Origin: Burkholderiaceae bacterium | Lineage (GTDB): Bacteria > Pseudomonadota > Gammaproteobacteria > Burkholderiales > Burkholderiaceae_C | Direction: 5' to 3' | Length of the DNA stretch: 64,000 nt | Assembly (NCBI GenBank): GCA_016790515.1 | Contig: JAEUOY010000064.1 | Span: 62,001 to 126,000, forward strand | In this document: positions 18,230 to 26,891 of the stretch, one piece after another | Numbering within the stretch: position 1 is the first letter of the stretch | Layout of the letters: every line of letters starts with the position of its first letter | Made by a program: the position numbers and the translations under genes | Notes under the pieces: model-generated | Databases searched by the model: none | What the model saw: only the letters and a program-made list of their open reading frames with translations | Told to the model about the DNA's origin: nothing

Positions 18230-18514
18230 CTATGGCGAGCGCGGCACCGCGACGATGCTCATCTGGATCTCGCTCAGCGCCTCGGTGCTGCTGCCCTCGG
18301 ACTTCTTCCAGAACAGGATGCCCTTGACGGTCTCGCCGGTCTTGGTGAACGAGAGCTTCACGCTGATCCTGAACTCGGGCACGACGTAGCGCGTCGCGCC
18401 GTCGTTGCCCGAGCTGCTGTGAAACTCGACCCACCTGGCGGTGTTCACGCAGCTCTCGCCCAGGTCCTTCAGCAGCCTGTCGACGTCGACCAGGTTCTCG
18501 GCGATCTCGCTCAT
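18230..18514 (-). CDS. Hypothetical small protein, related in layout to the 107-aa neighbour
   Basis: A 94-aa protein without a recognised family. The first 30 residues look helical ('DVDRLLKDLGESC'). The rest alternates beta strands, 'PEFRISVKLSFTKTGETVKG', and ends 'LSEIQMSIVAVP'. The same plan, with a strand pair and an ending 'SSEITMTLAV', is found in the 107-aa product at 19358-19681, which suggests that the two are distant paralogs. Its start codon overlaps the stop of the middle gene (ATGA) and AAGGAG lies upstream, so it is translationally coupled. No signal peptide. Confidence 0.7.
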   Translation of the reverse strand: MSEIAENLVDVDRLLKDLGESCVNTARWVEFHSSSGNDGATRYVVPEFRISVKLSFTKTGETVKGILFWKKSEGSSTEALSEIQMSIVAVPRSP

Positions 18515-19344
18515 CGGTTCTCCTTCGGGGCGGCCGGCCGGTCGCGCGTGACCCAGAACTGCACGACGTTGGAGGTGATCTTCCGCGGCTTCCCGTCCTT
18601 CTCGACCGGCAGCTCGGAGTCCCAGCTCGCATAGACGAAGAAGTCGTCGTCGCGCTCGATCAGGTCCAGGGTCTGGAGCGTCCTGTCGAGCCTGGGGCCG
18701 GTCACGCGGTTGGTCGCGGCATCGATCTCCAGATCGACCTGGCCGACCGGGTTGGTGACCAGCTCGAGGGTCTCGGTCTGGCCGGTGTCGCCGCCGATCA
18801 GGGTCACGGCGATCTTGCGCCCGTCCAGCGGCATCCAGCTCGGCGCGCGGGGTGCGTCCGCGGGGCCGGCCCGATGGCGATCGCCGATCAGCGTGAAGCG
18901 CAGCGCGTGCTTCGGCCGCCGGTGGCCGAGCGGGTCGGCGTCGGCCAGCACCAGCTGCTCGCCGCTCAGCGCCTCGATCGGCCGCGACTGCACGCTGAAC
19001 TGCAGCGTCGCCGCGCCTTGCGCCGGGGTCTGGCCCAGGTCCAGCGACAGCGACTGCACCTGGCCGGCGGCGTCGACCGCGGCGATGACGCCGGTCTGCA
19101 AGGTGACGCCGATGCTGTCGACGACGTACAGCGAGCGCTGGCCGAGCCCGACCTGCCAGTCCGCGCGCGCGGTCTCGAGGCTGTTGCGGGTCGCGCGGGC
19201 CAGGCTGCGCTGGAAGCCGACGAGCACTTCCTCCAGCGTCACCGTGCCCGACGACGGCACCAGCGTGCGGGCCGAGGGCGGCGGCTTCGGCGGGCCGCCC
19301 GGCCGCGGACCGCCGCCGGCCGGCTTGTTGCGCCGCGTGGCCAT
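18511..19344 (-). CDS. Hypothetical protein, central gene of three-gene cluster
   Basis: A 277-aa protein that I do not recognise. Residues 1-30 are a Gly/Pro-rich, basic disordered tail. A short helical segment follows ('TLEEVLVGFQRSLARATR'), then a long beta-rich region with strands such as 'ATLQFSVQSRP', 'RKIAVTLIGGD', 'DFFVYASWDSELP' and 'SNVVQFWVTRD'. The pattern suggests one or two beta-sandwich domains. No signal or membrane segments are seen. It overlaps the 94-aa gene by four bases and follows the 107-aa gene after 13 bases, so the three form one operon. Phage-like, surface-structure or conflict-system roles are possible but unsupported. Confidence 0.7.
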   Translation of the reverse strand: MATRRNKPAGGGPRPGGPPKPPPSARTLVPSSGTVTLEEVLVGFQRSLARATRNSLETARADWQVGLGQRSLYVVDSIGVTLQTGVIAAVDAAGQVQSLSLDLGQTPAQGAATLQFSVQSRPIEALSGEQLVLADADPLGHRRPKHALRFTLIGDRHRAGPADAPRAPSWMPLDGRKIAVTLIGGDTGQTETLELVTNPVGQVDLEIDAATNRVTGPRLDRTLQTLDLIERDDDFFVYASWDSELPVEKDGKPRKITSNVVQFWVTRDRPAAPKENR

Positions 19345-19357
19345 GCCGGCGTGGCGC

Positions 19358-19681
19358 TCAGGCCGTCCTGACCGCCAGCGTCATCGTGATCTCGCTCGAC
19401 GCATCTTCCTTGAAGCCGAAGGTGCGGGCGTAGCTCGCGTTGACGTTGAAGGCCTGCAAGGCCATGCCGCCGCCGACCTTCAGGTCCTCGGTCTTGTTGA
19501 CCGAGATCGCGATCTTCAGCTTGATCGTCGCGTCGGTCACCGTCATCACGGTGTTGTTCGGCCCCTTGTTCTCGGACATCGCCTTGTTCGCCTCGGCGAC
19601 GGCGAGCCCCAGGCTCTTCAGCATCGTGGGCAGCGGCATCGCCACCAGCGCCTCGGAGGCGGCGTTCAGGTCATCGGCCAT
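19358..19681 (-). CDS. Hypothetical small protein, first gene of three-gene cluster
   Basis: A 107-aa protein. It has an N-terminal amphipathic helix ('MPLPTMLKSLGLAVAEANKAM') and then a beta-rich half: 'DATIKLKIAISVNKTEDL', 'LQAFNVNASYARTFGF' and 'SSEITMTLAVRT'. The layout recalls DUF2589/trypco-type small proteins that accompany larger effectors, but I cannot assign it firmly. The start ATG 19681 is supported by AAGGAG. The frame stays open upstream to an ATG at 19798, which would add 39 residues, so an N-terminal extension cannot be excluded. It is divergent from the MFS gene across about 250 bases. Confidence 0.7.
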   Translation of the reverse strand: MADDLNAASEALVAMPLPTMLKSLGLAVAEANKAMSENKGPNNTVMTVTDATIKLKIAISVNKTEDLKVGGGMALQAFNVNASYARTFGFKEDASSEITMTLAVRTA

Positions 19682-19933
19682 GCAAAAGGTCTCCTTCAGT
19701 TCGCCGACCAGCACCGTCAGGCGTGCGCACCAGCGCGCGCCCGCGCCCAGCACCCGGGTGATGGCGTCCTGGATCCGGCGTCGTGCGGGTTCGGCCATCA
19801 CGCTGCATCGGGAGTGTCGGCCGGTCGATCTTAGGCAACTTCGGTCGCTGCTCCAGGGCCAAGCTAGGGATGCCGGCGCGCTGTCACCCGCGCGCCGCTG
19901 GCGGGTGGCGCCAGCCGCTATGGTCGGGGGGCG

Positions 19934-21292
19934 ATGCCCGATCCGCATGCCACGTCAGAGCGCCTGAGCGGCGCGCAGCGCCGAGCGCTGGCGGCCACGC
20001 TGCTGGCGGTGGCGCTGGCGACGCTGGACACGACACTGGTCAACACTGCGCTGCCGGGCATCGCGGCGGCGCTGGACGCGTCGCCGAAGGCGGCGATCTG
20101 GGTCATCAATGCCTACCAGCTCGCGGTGGTGGCCACGCTGCTGCCGTTCGCGGCGCTGGGTGACCGCTTCGGCCCGCGGCCGGTCTACCTGGGCGGGCTG
20201 GCCTTCTTCACGCTGGCCGCGCTGGGCAGCATGGCGGCCGACAGCCTGGTGTCGCTGGCGATCGCCCGCGCGCTGCAGGGCGTGGGCACCAGCGCGCTGA
20301 TGAGCGTGAACATCGCGCTGATCCGGCTGATCTTCCCGCCCGCGCGGCTGGGCCAGGGCGTCGGCGTCAACGCGCTGGTGGTCGGGGTGGCCTTTGCCGC
20401 CGGGCCGACGGTGGCCTCGATCGTGCTCAGCCTCGGCTCGTGGCGCTGGCTGTTCGCGCTGAACCTGCCGCTCGGGCTGCTGGCCTTCGGATTCGCGTTG
20501 CCGGGCCTGCCGGGCCTGCCGCGGCCTGGCCACCGCGTCGACCCGCTGGCCGCGCTGCTGACGGCGCTGACCTTCGGCGCGCTGATCGCTGCGCTGGGCG
20601 CCGGCGCGCAGCATGCGCCGGCCCTGCTGGTGCTGGGGCTGGCAGCGCTGGCGCTGGGCTCAGGTGCGCTGCTGCTGCGCCGCCAGGCCGGCCACCCGGC
20701 GCCGATGCTGCCGGTGGACCTGCTGCGCCGGCCGATGTTCGCGCTGTCGGTGCTGACCTCGGTGTCGTCGTTCGCGACCCAGGGGCTGGCCTTCGTCTCG
20801 CTGCCGTTCTTCTTCGAGGCGGTGCTGCAGCGCGACCCGCTGCAGACCGGCTTCCTGCTCGCGCCCTGGGCGATCGTCGTCGCGGCGGCCGCGCCGCTGG
20901 CCGGGCGCCTGTCGGACCGGGTGCCGCCGGGGCTGCTGGGCGGCCTGGGGCTGGCGCTGCTGAGCGCCGGCATGGCCGCGCTGGCGCTGCTGACGCCCGA
21001 GGCCTCGGTGCCGGACATCGTCGCGCGCATGGCCTTGTGCGGCGCCGGCTTCGGCCTGTTCCAGTCGCCGAACCTGAAGGCGCTGATGTCGGCCGCGCCG
21101 CCCGAGCGCAGCGGCGGCGCCAGCGGCATGGTGGCGGTGTCGCGGCTGAGCGGCCAGGCGCTGGGCGCCGCGCTGGTGGCGCTGTGCTTCGGCCTGGCCG
21201 GCGAGCGCGGGCCGGTGTGGGCGCTGGCGCTGGGCGCGGGCACCGCGGCGCTGGCGGCGGTGGCCAGCGCGCTGCGGCTGCGGGTCGGTTGA
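19934..21292 (+). CDS. MFS transporter, DHA2 (EmrB/QacA-like) family
   Basis: A 452-aa inner-membrane transporter with about 13-14 hydrophobic helices. Family marks are the TM1 motif 'LATLDTTLVNTALPGI', 'VINAYQLAVVATLLPFAALGDRFGPRPVYLGG' split between TM2 and loop 2-3 (motif A, G-D-R-F-G), and 'IARALQGVGTSALM' in TM4. These characterise proton-driven drug exporters of the DHA2 group. No membrane-fusion partner lies nearby, so it probably acts alone at the inner membrane. The start is ATG 19934. The cargo is unknown. Confidence 0.88.
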   Translation: MPDPHATSERLSGAQRRALAATLLAVALATLDTTLVNTALPGIAAALDASPKAAIWVINAYQLAVVATLLPFAALGDRFGPRPVYLGGLAFFTLAALGSMAADSLVSLAIARALQGVGTSALMSVNIALIRLIFPPARLGQGVGVNALVVGVAFAAGPTVASIVLSLGSWRWLFALNLPLGLLAFGFALPGLPGLPRPGHRVDPLAALLTALTFGALIAALGAGAQHAPALLVLGLAALALGSGALLLRRQAGHPAPMLPVDLLRRPMFALSVLTSVSSFATQGLAFVSLPFFFEAVLQRDPLQTGFLLAPWAIVVAAAAPLAGRLSDRVPPGLLGGLGLALLSAGMAALALLTPEASVPDIVARMALCGAGFGLFQSPNLKALMSAAPPERSGGASGMVAVSRLSGQALGAALVALCFGLAGERGPVWALALGAGTAALAAVASALRLRVG

Positions 21293-21344
21293 ACCGGCCG
21301 GCCGCCGCGCACCGGCATCGCCCGGCCGCCCGCTGCTGCTGGGG

Positions 21345-22337
21345 CTACCGAGCCGGGCTTGCGCGCCGGCGCGCCCACACCGCGAGCAGCGCCAGGCCGC
21401 CGAGCATCAGCGCATAGGTCTCGGGCTCGGGCACGGCGGCGGCGAAGGCGCTGCCGAGCTGTGCGTGCGCCGCCGTCGTCGGATGCACGCTGTCGTAGTA
21501 GAGGAATCCCGTGCAGTCGGGCGCGGCGCCGGCGAACAGGCAACCGTGGGTGACGTCGCTGTAGCCGTTGCCCGGCGCACCCGCGATCACGCCGTTCATG
21601 TAGGCGGCGGTGTCGAAGCTGTAGACCGTCGCGCCGGGCAGCGCAAGCTGCACGCCCTGCAGCGTCGCCGCCAGCGCGGCGTTGAACTGATTGCTGATGA
21701 AGGTCAGCCCTGGCGCGACCGTCGGGTCGGGGTTGGCGACCGCCTCCGGCGTCTTGCCGAGGTCGGGCATGTTCGGCACGAAGAAGTGGCTGGCACCCTG
21801 CAGCGCCAGCGTCTGGATCTCGCCGGCGATGTTGTGCATCGCGCCGCCGATCGCGGCACTGAGGTCCGGCACCGTCTTGCTCAGCTCGAGGAAGATGTCG
21901 TTCGGTCCGCCCCAGAGCATGAACAGCGTGCGCGACGGGTTCAGGCTGCCCATGCTGAAGCCGGCCACCTGCGCGGCCATGCCGGTCGTGGCCAGGGCCG
22001 GAAACGAAGCCAGGTAGCCGGGGCTGTTGACCTCGTAGTTGTAGTTCAGCGTGCCCGTCGTCGCCCCGCCGACGGCGTGGTCGTGGAGCGTCGCGCCGAG
22101 CGCGCTCGCCATGTACTCGGCGGCGACCGGCCCGTTGCTGAACCGGCCCGGGTAGTAGTACACCCCCGGCGGATTGACCGACGGCGGGAAATAGTTCGCC
22201 GTCAGCGCGCCCGCGTTGCCGTTGTCGGACAGGCTGTCGCCGAAGACGACGAGCGACTGGAAGCTGGCCGCGTTCGCCGTCACGGCCCAGGATGCGGCGA
22301 TCGTTGCCGCCGCCAACATCCGCTTGCATCGATGCAT
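21345..22337 (-). CDS. PEP-CTERM GDSL/SGNH-family esterase
   Basis: A 330-aa exported hydrolase. The Sec signal peptide ends near 'VTANA' (residue 23). The SGNH blocks are present: block I 'VFGDSLSDNG' with the nucleophilic serine, block III 'WGGPNDIF' with the Asn, and block V 'DSVHPTTAAH' with the Asp-His pair. It resembles outer-membrane phospholipase/thermolabile-haemolysin-type lipases. The C-terminus has a PEP-CTERM tail ('VPEPETYALML', hydrophobic helix, 'RRR'), so it should be processed by an exosortase and placed in the cell envelope or matrix. The start ATG 22337 is preceded by GGAGGAAG. Confidence 0.9.
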   Translation of the reverse strand: MHRCKRMLAAATIAASWAVTANAASFQSLVVFGDSLSDNGNAGALTANYFPPSVNPPGVYYYPGRFSNGPVAAEYMASALGATLHDHAVGGATTGTLNYNYEVNSPGYLASFPALATTGMAAQVAGFSMGSLNPSRTLFMLWGGPNDIFLELSKTVPDLSAAIGGAMHNIAGEIQTLALQGASHFFVPNMPDLGKTPEAVANPDPTVAPGLTFISNQFNAALAATLQGVQLALPGATVYSFDTAAYMNGVIAGAPGNGYSDVTHGCLFAGAAPDCTGFLYYDSVHPTTAAHAQLGSAFAAAVPEPETYALMLGGLALLAVWARRRASPAR

Positions 22338-22536
22338 CACGATCTTCCTCCGGTGTGACGGGCCCGATGGTGCCGCGGGACGCAGGCAGCTCGACGGGCG
22401 CATCTTCTCGATCCGATCCTACGCATCGTTGGCCCGCACGCTGGCTGCAGACCGCCGGACCCCCGTGAATGAGGGGGCGCTGGCCGCTGGCGCAGCGTGC
22501 AGGCTCGTCCGCGTCGTGCGGACCGCGACCTGGACG

Positions 22537-23976
22537 CTAGGCCTGCGTGTAGGCCGTCTTGACGGTGGTGTAGAACTCGGCGGCGTAGCGGCCCTGCTCG
22601 CGCGGCCCGTGGCTCGAACCCTTGCGGCCGCCGAAGGGCACGTGGTAGTCCACGCCCGCGGTGGGCAGGTTGACCATCACCATGCCGGCCTGCGCATGGC
22701 GCTTGAAGTGCGTGGCGTGCTTCAGGCTGGTCGTGGCGATGCCCGCCGACAGGCCGAAGGGCGTGTCGTTGGCCAGCGCCAGCGCCTCGTCGTAGTCCTT
22801 GGCGCGGATCACGCTGACCACCGGGCCGAAGATCTCCTCGCGGTTGATGCGCATCGCCGGCGTCGTCTCGGTGAACAGGGCGGGCGTCAGGTAGAAGCCC
22901 GGCGCACCGTCGGCATTGCGTTCGAAGGCCCGGCCGCCGGCGGCGAGCGTCGCGCCTTCCTGCTGGCCGATGCCGATGTACTCCAGGTCTTGCGCGAGCT
23001 GTTGGTCGTCGACCACCGGGCCGATGTCGGTGCCGGCCCTGCGCGCGTCGCCGACCGTCAGCGCCTTCATCTTCTCGATGCAGGCGGCGACGAAGCGGTC
23101 GTGGAGGCCCTCGGTGACGATGACGCGGCTGGAGGCCGTGCAGCGCTGGCCGGTCGAGAAGAAGCCGCTCTGCACCGCGCAGTGGACGGCGACCGGCAGG
23201 TCGGCGTCGTCGAGCACCACCAGCGGGTTCTTGCCGCCCATCTCGAGCTGGAACCTGGCCATGCGGGCGGCGCACGCCGCCGCCACCTTCTGGCCGGTGG
23301 CCACGCTGCCGGTGAAGCTGATCGCATCGACCCGGCGGTCGTCGAGCAGCACGGCACCGACCTCGGAACCGCGCCCCATCACCAGGTTGAGCACGCCCCT
23401 GGGCAGGCCGGCGCGCTGCAGGATGTCGGCCAGCGCCCAGGCGCTGCCCGGCACCAGGTCGGCCGGCTTCATCACCACGGTGTTGCCGAAGGCCAGCGCC
23501 GGCGCGAGCTTCCAGGCCGGGATCGCGATCGGGAAGTTCCACGGCGTGATCAGGCCGACGACGCCCAGCGGCTCGCGGCTGACCTCGACGCCGACGCCGG
23601 GGCGCACCGAGCCGATCAGCTCGCCGCCGACGCGCAGCGCCTCGCCGGCGAAGAACTTGAAGATGTTGCCGGCGCGGGCGACCTCGCCGATCGCCTCGGG
23701 CAGCGTCTTGCCTTCCTCGCGGGCGAGCAGGTCGCCGAGTTCGGCCCTGCGGGCCAGGATCTCGCTGCCGGCCGCGTCGAGGATGTCGAAGCGCTGCTGC
23801 GGCGTGGACAGGCTCCAGGCAGCGAAGGCCTCGCGCGCCGCAGCGACCGCCTCGAGGGCCTGCGCGGCGTCGGCCTGGGCAAACTCGCCGACCAGGTCGC
23901 GCGTGTCCGAGGGGTTGATGTTGCGGGAGACGCGTGCGCCTTCCACCCATTCGCCGTTGATCAGGTTCTTGAACAT
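22537..23976 (-). CDS. Aldehyde dehydrogenase family protein, possibly alpha-ketoglutaric semialdehyde dehydrogenase
   Basis: A 479-aa NAD(P)-dependent aldehyde dehydrogenase. The cofactor region includes 'LITPWNFPIAIPAWK' and 'SFTGSVATG'. The catalytic glutamate is in 'LEMGGKNP' (Glu245) and the catalytic cysteine in 'GQRCTASS' (Cys279). The C-terminal 'FGGRKGSSHGPREQG' and the start 'INGEWVEG' resemble 2,5-dioxovalerate (alpha-ketoglutaric semialdehyde) dehydrogenases of sugar-acid catabolism, but substrate assignment from sequence alone is tentative. It is cytoplasmic. It lies downstream of the AmpG-like MFS on the same strand after 165 bases, so a shared transcript is possible. Confidence 0.88.
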   Translation of the reverse strand: MFKNLINGEWVEGARVSRNINPSDTRDLVGEFAQADAAQALEAVAAAREAFAAWSLSTPQQRFDILDAAGSEILARRAELGDLLAREEGKTLPEAIGEVARAGNIFKFFAGEALRVGGELIGSVRPGVGVEVSREPLGVVGLITPWNFPIAIPAWKLAPALAFGNTVVMKPADLVPGSAWALADILQRAGLPRGVLNLVMGRGSEVGAVLLDDRRVDAISFTGSVATGQKVAAACAARMARFQLEMGGKNPLVVLDDADLPVAVHCAVQSGFFSTGQRCTASSRVIVTEGLHDRFVAACIEKMKALTVGDARRAGTDIGPVVDDQQLAQDLEYIGIGQQEGATLAAGGRAFERNADGAPGFYLTPALFTETTPAMRINREEIFGPVVSVIRAKDYDEALALANDTPFGLSAGIATTSLKHATHFKRHAQAGMVMVNLPTAGVDYHVPFGGRKGSSHGPREQGRYAAEFYTTVKTAYTQA

Positions 23977-24141
23977 CGTTGGTCTCTCAGTGCACCAGCC
24001 AGGGCCGTTTCGGGTCGAACTTCCAGTCGGGCATCGGGAGTCGCATCGTAGCGGCGTCGTCGCGCGCACGGCCTTGTGTGGCGCCGGCGTCGGCCTGTTC
24101 CATTCGCGGCCCCGCTCGGTTCGTCCAGGCGCCGGCCGGCA

Positions 24142-25824
24142 TCAGGCCGACAGCGGGTCCGGCCGCAGCACGCCCCAGGGCAGGCGGGCCTGGGCCAGCA
24201 GCAGCATCGCGGCCAGTGCCGGCACGGCGTAGTACAGCACGCCGGCCTGCGGCCACCAGCGCCGCGCATACATTGCCAGCAGCAGCGGCGCCAGCGCCAG
24301 CCCGGCACGGCCCAGGCTGCGCGCGCTGTCGCCCAGCACCGCCGCGCCGGCGGCCAGGAACACCGCCGCCGAGACGAAGATCAGCGTGAACAGGGTCTCG
24401 AAGATCGGCGCGGCGGCGCCGCTGCCGATCATCCCGGCGCGGTACGGCAGCCAGCCCAGGCAACCCAGCGCCAGCAGCAGCGCCAGAGCGCGGGCCCGGC
24501 GGGCGCCGCCGCCGTCGCCCTGGGGCGCCGCGCTGGGCTTGATGAAGGGCAGCAGCGCCAGGCACAGCAGGCCGGTGACGGCGTCGATCAGCAGCGTCTT
24601 CGGGTAGCCCAGCGCCTCGATCGCGATGCCCTGCCAGGTGGCCGAGTAGGCGATCGCCAGGTTCATCATCGCCATGTAGGCGGTGAACTGGGTCGCCGCC
24701 ACCGCCGGGTTGGTGACGTCCATGAAGATCGCCGCCCGGGTGCCGTACATCAGGCCCTGGGCCGCCGAATAGGTCAGCGTGGCGATCCACAGCGCGCTGA
24801 CCAGCGCCACCGGCGCCGCGCGCTTGGCTGCGCCGGACTGGCTGGCCGGCATGATCCACTGGTGCTCGATCAGCACGCCCATCAGCCACAGCACCGGCAG
24901 GCTCATCAGCGCCAGGTAGACGAACAGTGTGCGGCGGCGGCCGAAGCGGTCGGACAGCGCGCCGCCGACGACCATGCAGGCCGCGCTGACGACGTTCGTC
25001 CACAGTGCGAGCCAGGCCACGCTGTCGTCGCTCATGCCGATCTCGACCGCCAGGTTCGACTGCAGCGCCAGCCCCAGGCTGACCGCGCCGGCCGGCAGCA
25101 GCGCGAAGCCCAGCCCGGCAAAGGCGCCGCGCGTGCCGAGGAAGCTGCGGAAGGCCTCCATCGAGAACTGCCGCATCTCGCGTGCCGCCGCGGCCAGCCC
25201 GGCGGCGCGGCGCCCGGCCGCCGGCGCGGCGGGCTCCTGCAGCGGCAGCACGATGAAGACCGTGACCGCGGCGATGCAGGCGGCGACGAAGACGAAGCCG
25301 CCGGTCAGCCCGATCGCCGGCATCAGGAACAGCACGCCGCTGCCGCCCACCGCGGTGCCGATCGCCGCGCCGCCGAACATCACGCCGTTGGCCAGGCCGC
25401 GCTCGTCCTCGTGCAGCGTGCTGACCGCCAGCGCGTCGATCGCCACGTCCTGCATCGCGCCGAAGCTGTTGTGGATCAGCAGAACGCCGGTCAGCAGGCC
25501 CAGCTGGGCCGGCAGGTCGAGCCCGGTGCAGGCCAGCAGCGTGACGATCAGCATGATCTGCGTGCCCAGGATCCAGCCGCGGCGCTTGCCCAGGCGCTCG
25601 GAGGTGAAGACGTCGATGAATGGCCCGAATGCCCACTTGAAGGCCCAGGGCAGGTAGAAGCTGCCGACGAAGGCGCCGATCTCGGCCGGGCCGACGTCCT
25701 GCCGCCGCAGCTGGGTGGCCACCGCGGTCGCGGCAAAGCCCAGCGGAATGCCTTCGGTGACGTAGAGGAAGAAGAAGGCCGTCAGGCGGCCGAGCCGGGT
25801 GGCCAGCAGGTCGGGCATGCGCAT
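24142..25824 (-). CDS. AmpG-like MFS transporter
   Basis: A 560-aa inner-membrane protein with about 12-14 hydrophobic helices. It resembles the AmpG/acetyl-CoA-transporter branch of the MFS: 'FFFLYVTEGIPLGF' in TM1, 'PWAFKWAFGPFID' after TM2, 'GRRRTLFV' mid-protein, and the 'QDVAIDALAV' motif. AmpG imports anhydro-muropeptides for cell-wall recycling; other members of this branch have different cargo, so the substrate is provisional. I took ATG 25824; ATG 25818 and a more upstream frame extension to 25950 are alternatives, and none has a strong ribosome site. Confidence 0.82.
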   Translation of the reverse strand: MRMPDLLATRLGRLTAFFFLYVTEGIPLGFAATAVATQLRRQDVGPAEIGAFVGSFYLPWAFKWAFGPFIDVFTSERLGKRRGWILGTQIMLIVTLLACTGLDLPAQLGLLTGVLLIHNSFGAMQDVAIDALAVSTLHEDERGLANGVMFGGAAIGTAVGGSGVLFLMPAIGLTGGFVFVAACIAAVTVFIVLPLQEPAAPAAGRRAAGLAAAAREMRQFSMEAFRSFLGTRGAFAGLGFALLPAGAVSLGLALQSNLAVEIGMSDDSVAWLALWTNVVSAACMVVGGALSDRFGRRRTLFVYLALMSLPVLWLMGVLIEHQWIMPASQSGAAKRAAPVALVSALWIATLTYSAAQGLMYGTRAAIFMDVTNPAVAATQFTAYMAMMNLAIAYSATWQGIAIEALGYPKTLLIDAVTGLLCLALLPFIKPSAAPQGDGGGARRARALALLLALGCLGWLPYRAGMIGSGAAAPIFETLFTLIFVSAAVFLAAGAAVLGDSARSLGRAGLALAPLLLAMYARRWWPQAGVLYYAVPALAAMLLLAQARLPWGVLRPDPLSA

Positions 25825-25876
25825 GGGCGGCAGTCTCGCAGACTGCACCCGGTCCCGGTCGCCGGACGGCTTCAGG

Positions 25877-26020
25877 TCAACGACGCACAGACCGCCGTCC
25901 CGTACAGGTCGGCGGCCAGGGCTTCCCGACGCCGGGGAAGTCCTCGGCATCCAGCGTCAGCGGCGGCGCCTGGGTCGGCGGCAGCGTTGCACGCAGCTCG
26001 CCGATCGCGTCGCGGCGCAT
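25877..26020 (-). CDS. Possible small ORF or gene remnant (47 codons)
   Basis: Within the 394-base spacer between the AmpG-like MFS and a PEP-CTERM gene the minus strand has a 47-codon frame beginning ATG at 26020. The translation ('MRRDAIGELRATLPPTQAPP') is not strongly biased toward low complexity. It has no convincing ribosome site and no recognised family. A neighbouring frame also reads plausibly over the 3' part, so this could be a decayed gene end. The rest of the spacer holds only the palindrome at 26029-26042 and otherwise nothing I can name. Confidence 0.2.
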   Translation of the reverse strand: MRRDAIGELRATLPPTQAPPLTLDAEDFPGVGKPWPPTCTGRRSVRR

Positions 26021-26028
26021 GGATCTTC

Positions 26029-26042
26029 CGCAAGCGCTTGCG
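26029..26042. promoter_or_regulatory. 14-base perfect palindrome, LacI-like operator
   Basis: CGCAAGCGCTTGCG is perfectly self-complementary and contains the AAGCGCTT core typical of LacI/GalR-family operators. It lies 205 bases upstream of the AmpG-like MFS start and 177 bases upstream of the PEP-CTERM gene at 26219. No LacI regulator is encoded in the window, so the regulator would be elsewhere. Confidence 0.35.
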
Positions 26043-26218
26043 CTGATCGGACCCGGGGCGCCTCGTGCGCGCGAATCCGTTGACCCTGCTCAATGAACGG
26101 ATCGATCGGGCCATCGCGACTGCACTCCAGCGTTCGGCGGCCGACGACCGGGCTTGCAATCGACCAGGACCTCGGCAATGATGATCCGCAACGGGGTCAT
26201 CGGCATCAAGGGGGCTCG

Positions 26219-26815
26219 ATGCGTTCACTGTGCAGGCGTCTGGTTGCGGCCCTTGCGGTCGTTGCGGGGGTCGCTGGCGTGTCGGTGCCAGCCACTGCCG
26301 GGCCGGTGACGATCGGTTACGAATTGGTGGCCCTGGGCGGGTCGACCTACGAGTACCGGTATACGGTGACGAACGTGTCACTGGCGACACCCGTGAGCTT
26401 GTTCAGCATCGAGTTCGACACCGCGCTCTACGACGAAACCTCGCTGACCAGCAAGTCTTCCGGCATCGCGGGTTGGGTCGAGAGCTTTTCGGCGACGCCG
26501 CAGCCGCCGGGATTGCCGGCAGTCTACGACGTCTACAACCTCAGCGATCCGCTGGACATCGGTGAGTCGGCGACGGGCTTTGCGGTCGAGTTCGTCTGGC
26601 TGGGAACCGGCACGCCCGGCAGCCAGCCGTTCAAGATCTACGACATCGCCAACTTCGACGTGCTCGACAGCGGGTCGACCACCCTCGCCGGGTCACCGCC
26701 CAATCCGATGCCCGAGCCCTCTGCCGCATTGCTGACGGCGCTGGCGTTGCTCGGCGCGGCGGCGGCGACGCGGCAGCGATCTGGTTGCGAGGGCGCCGAG
26801 CTGCGCACGACCTGA
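26219..26815 (+). CDS. PEP-CTERM sorting domain-containing protein
   Basis: A 198-aa exported protein. It has a Sec signal peptide (residues 1-27, 'VAGVSVPATA') and a body of about 130 residues with 'YEYRYTVTNVS' and 'SIEFDTALYDE', which looks like an all-beta domain carrying a DUF-type cohesin-like fold. A PEP-CTERM tail follows ('MPEPSAALLTALALLG' and a basic end). The C-terminus runs about ten residues beyond the arginine cluster ('CEGAELRTT'), which is slightly unusual. The start ATG 26219 has AAGGGGG upstream. Function is unknown beyond likely exosortase-dependent export. Confidence 0.82.
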   Translation: MRSLCRRLVAALAVVAGVAGVSVPATAGPVTIGYELVALGGSTYEYRYTVTNVSLATPVSLFSIEFDTALYDETSLTSKSSGIAGWVESFSATPQPPGLPAVYDVYNLSDPLDIGESATGFAVEFVWLGTGTPGSQPFKIYDIANFDVLDSGSTTLAGSPPNPMPEPSAALLTALALLGAAAATRQRSGCEGAELRTT

Positions 26816-26891
26816 CGCGGCGGCGACGCGGTCGACGCGCCTGGCTTCGGCAGCGCAGCTCAGGCGCCGGTCTCGGCAAGGGGAGAGTCAC

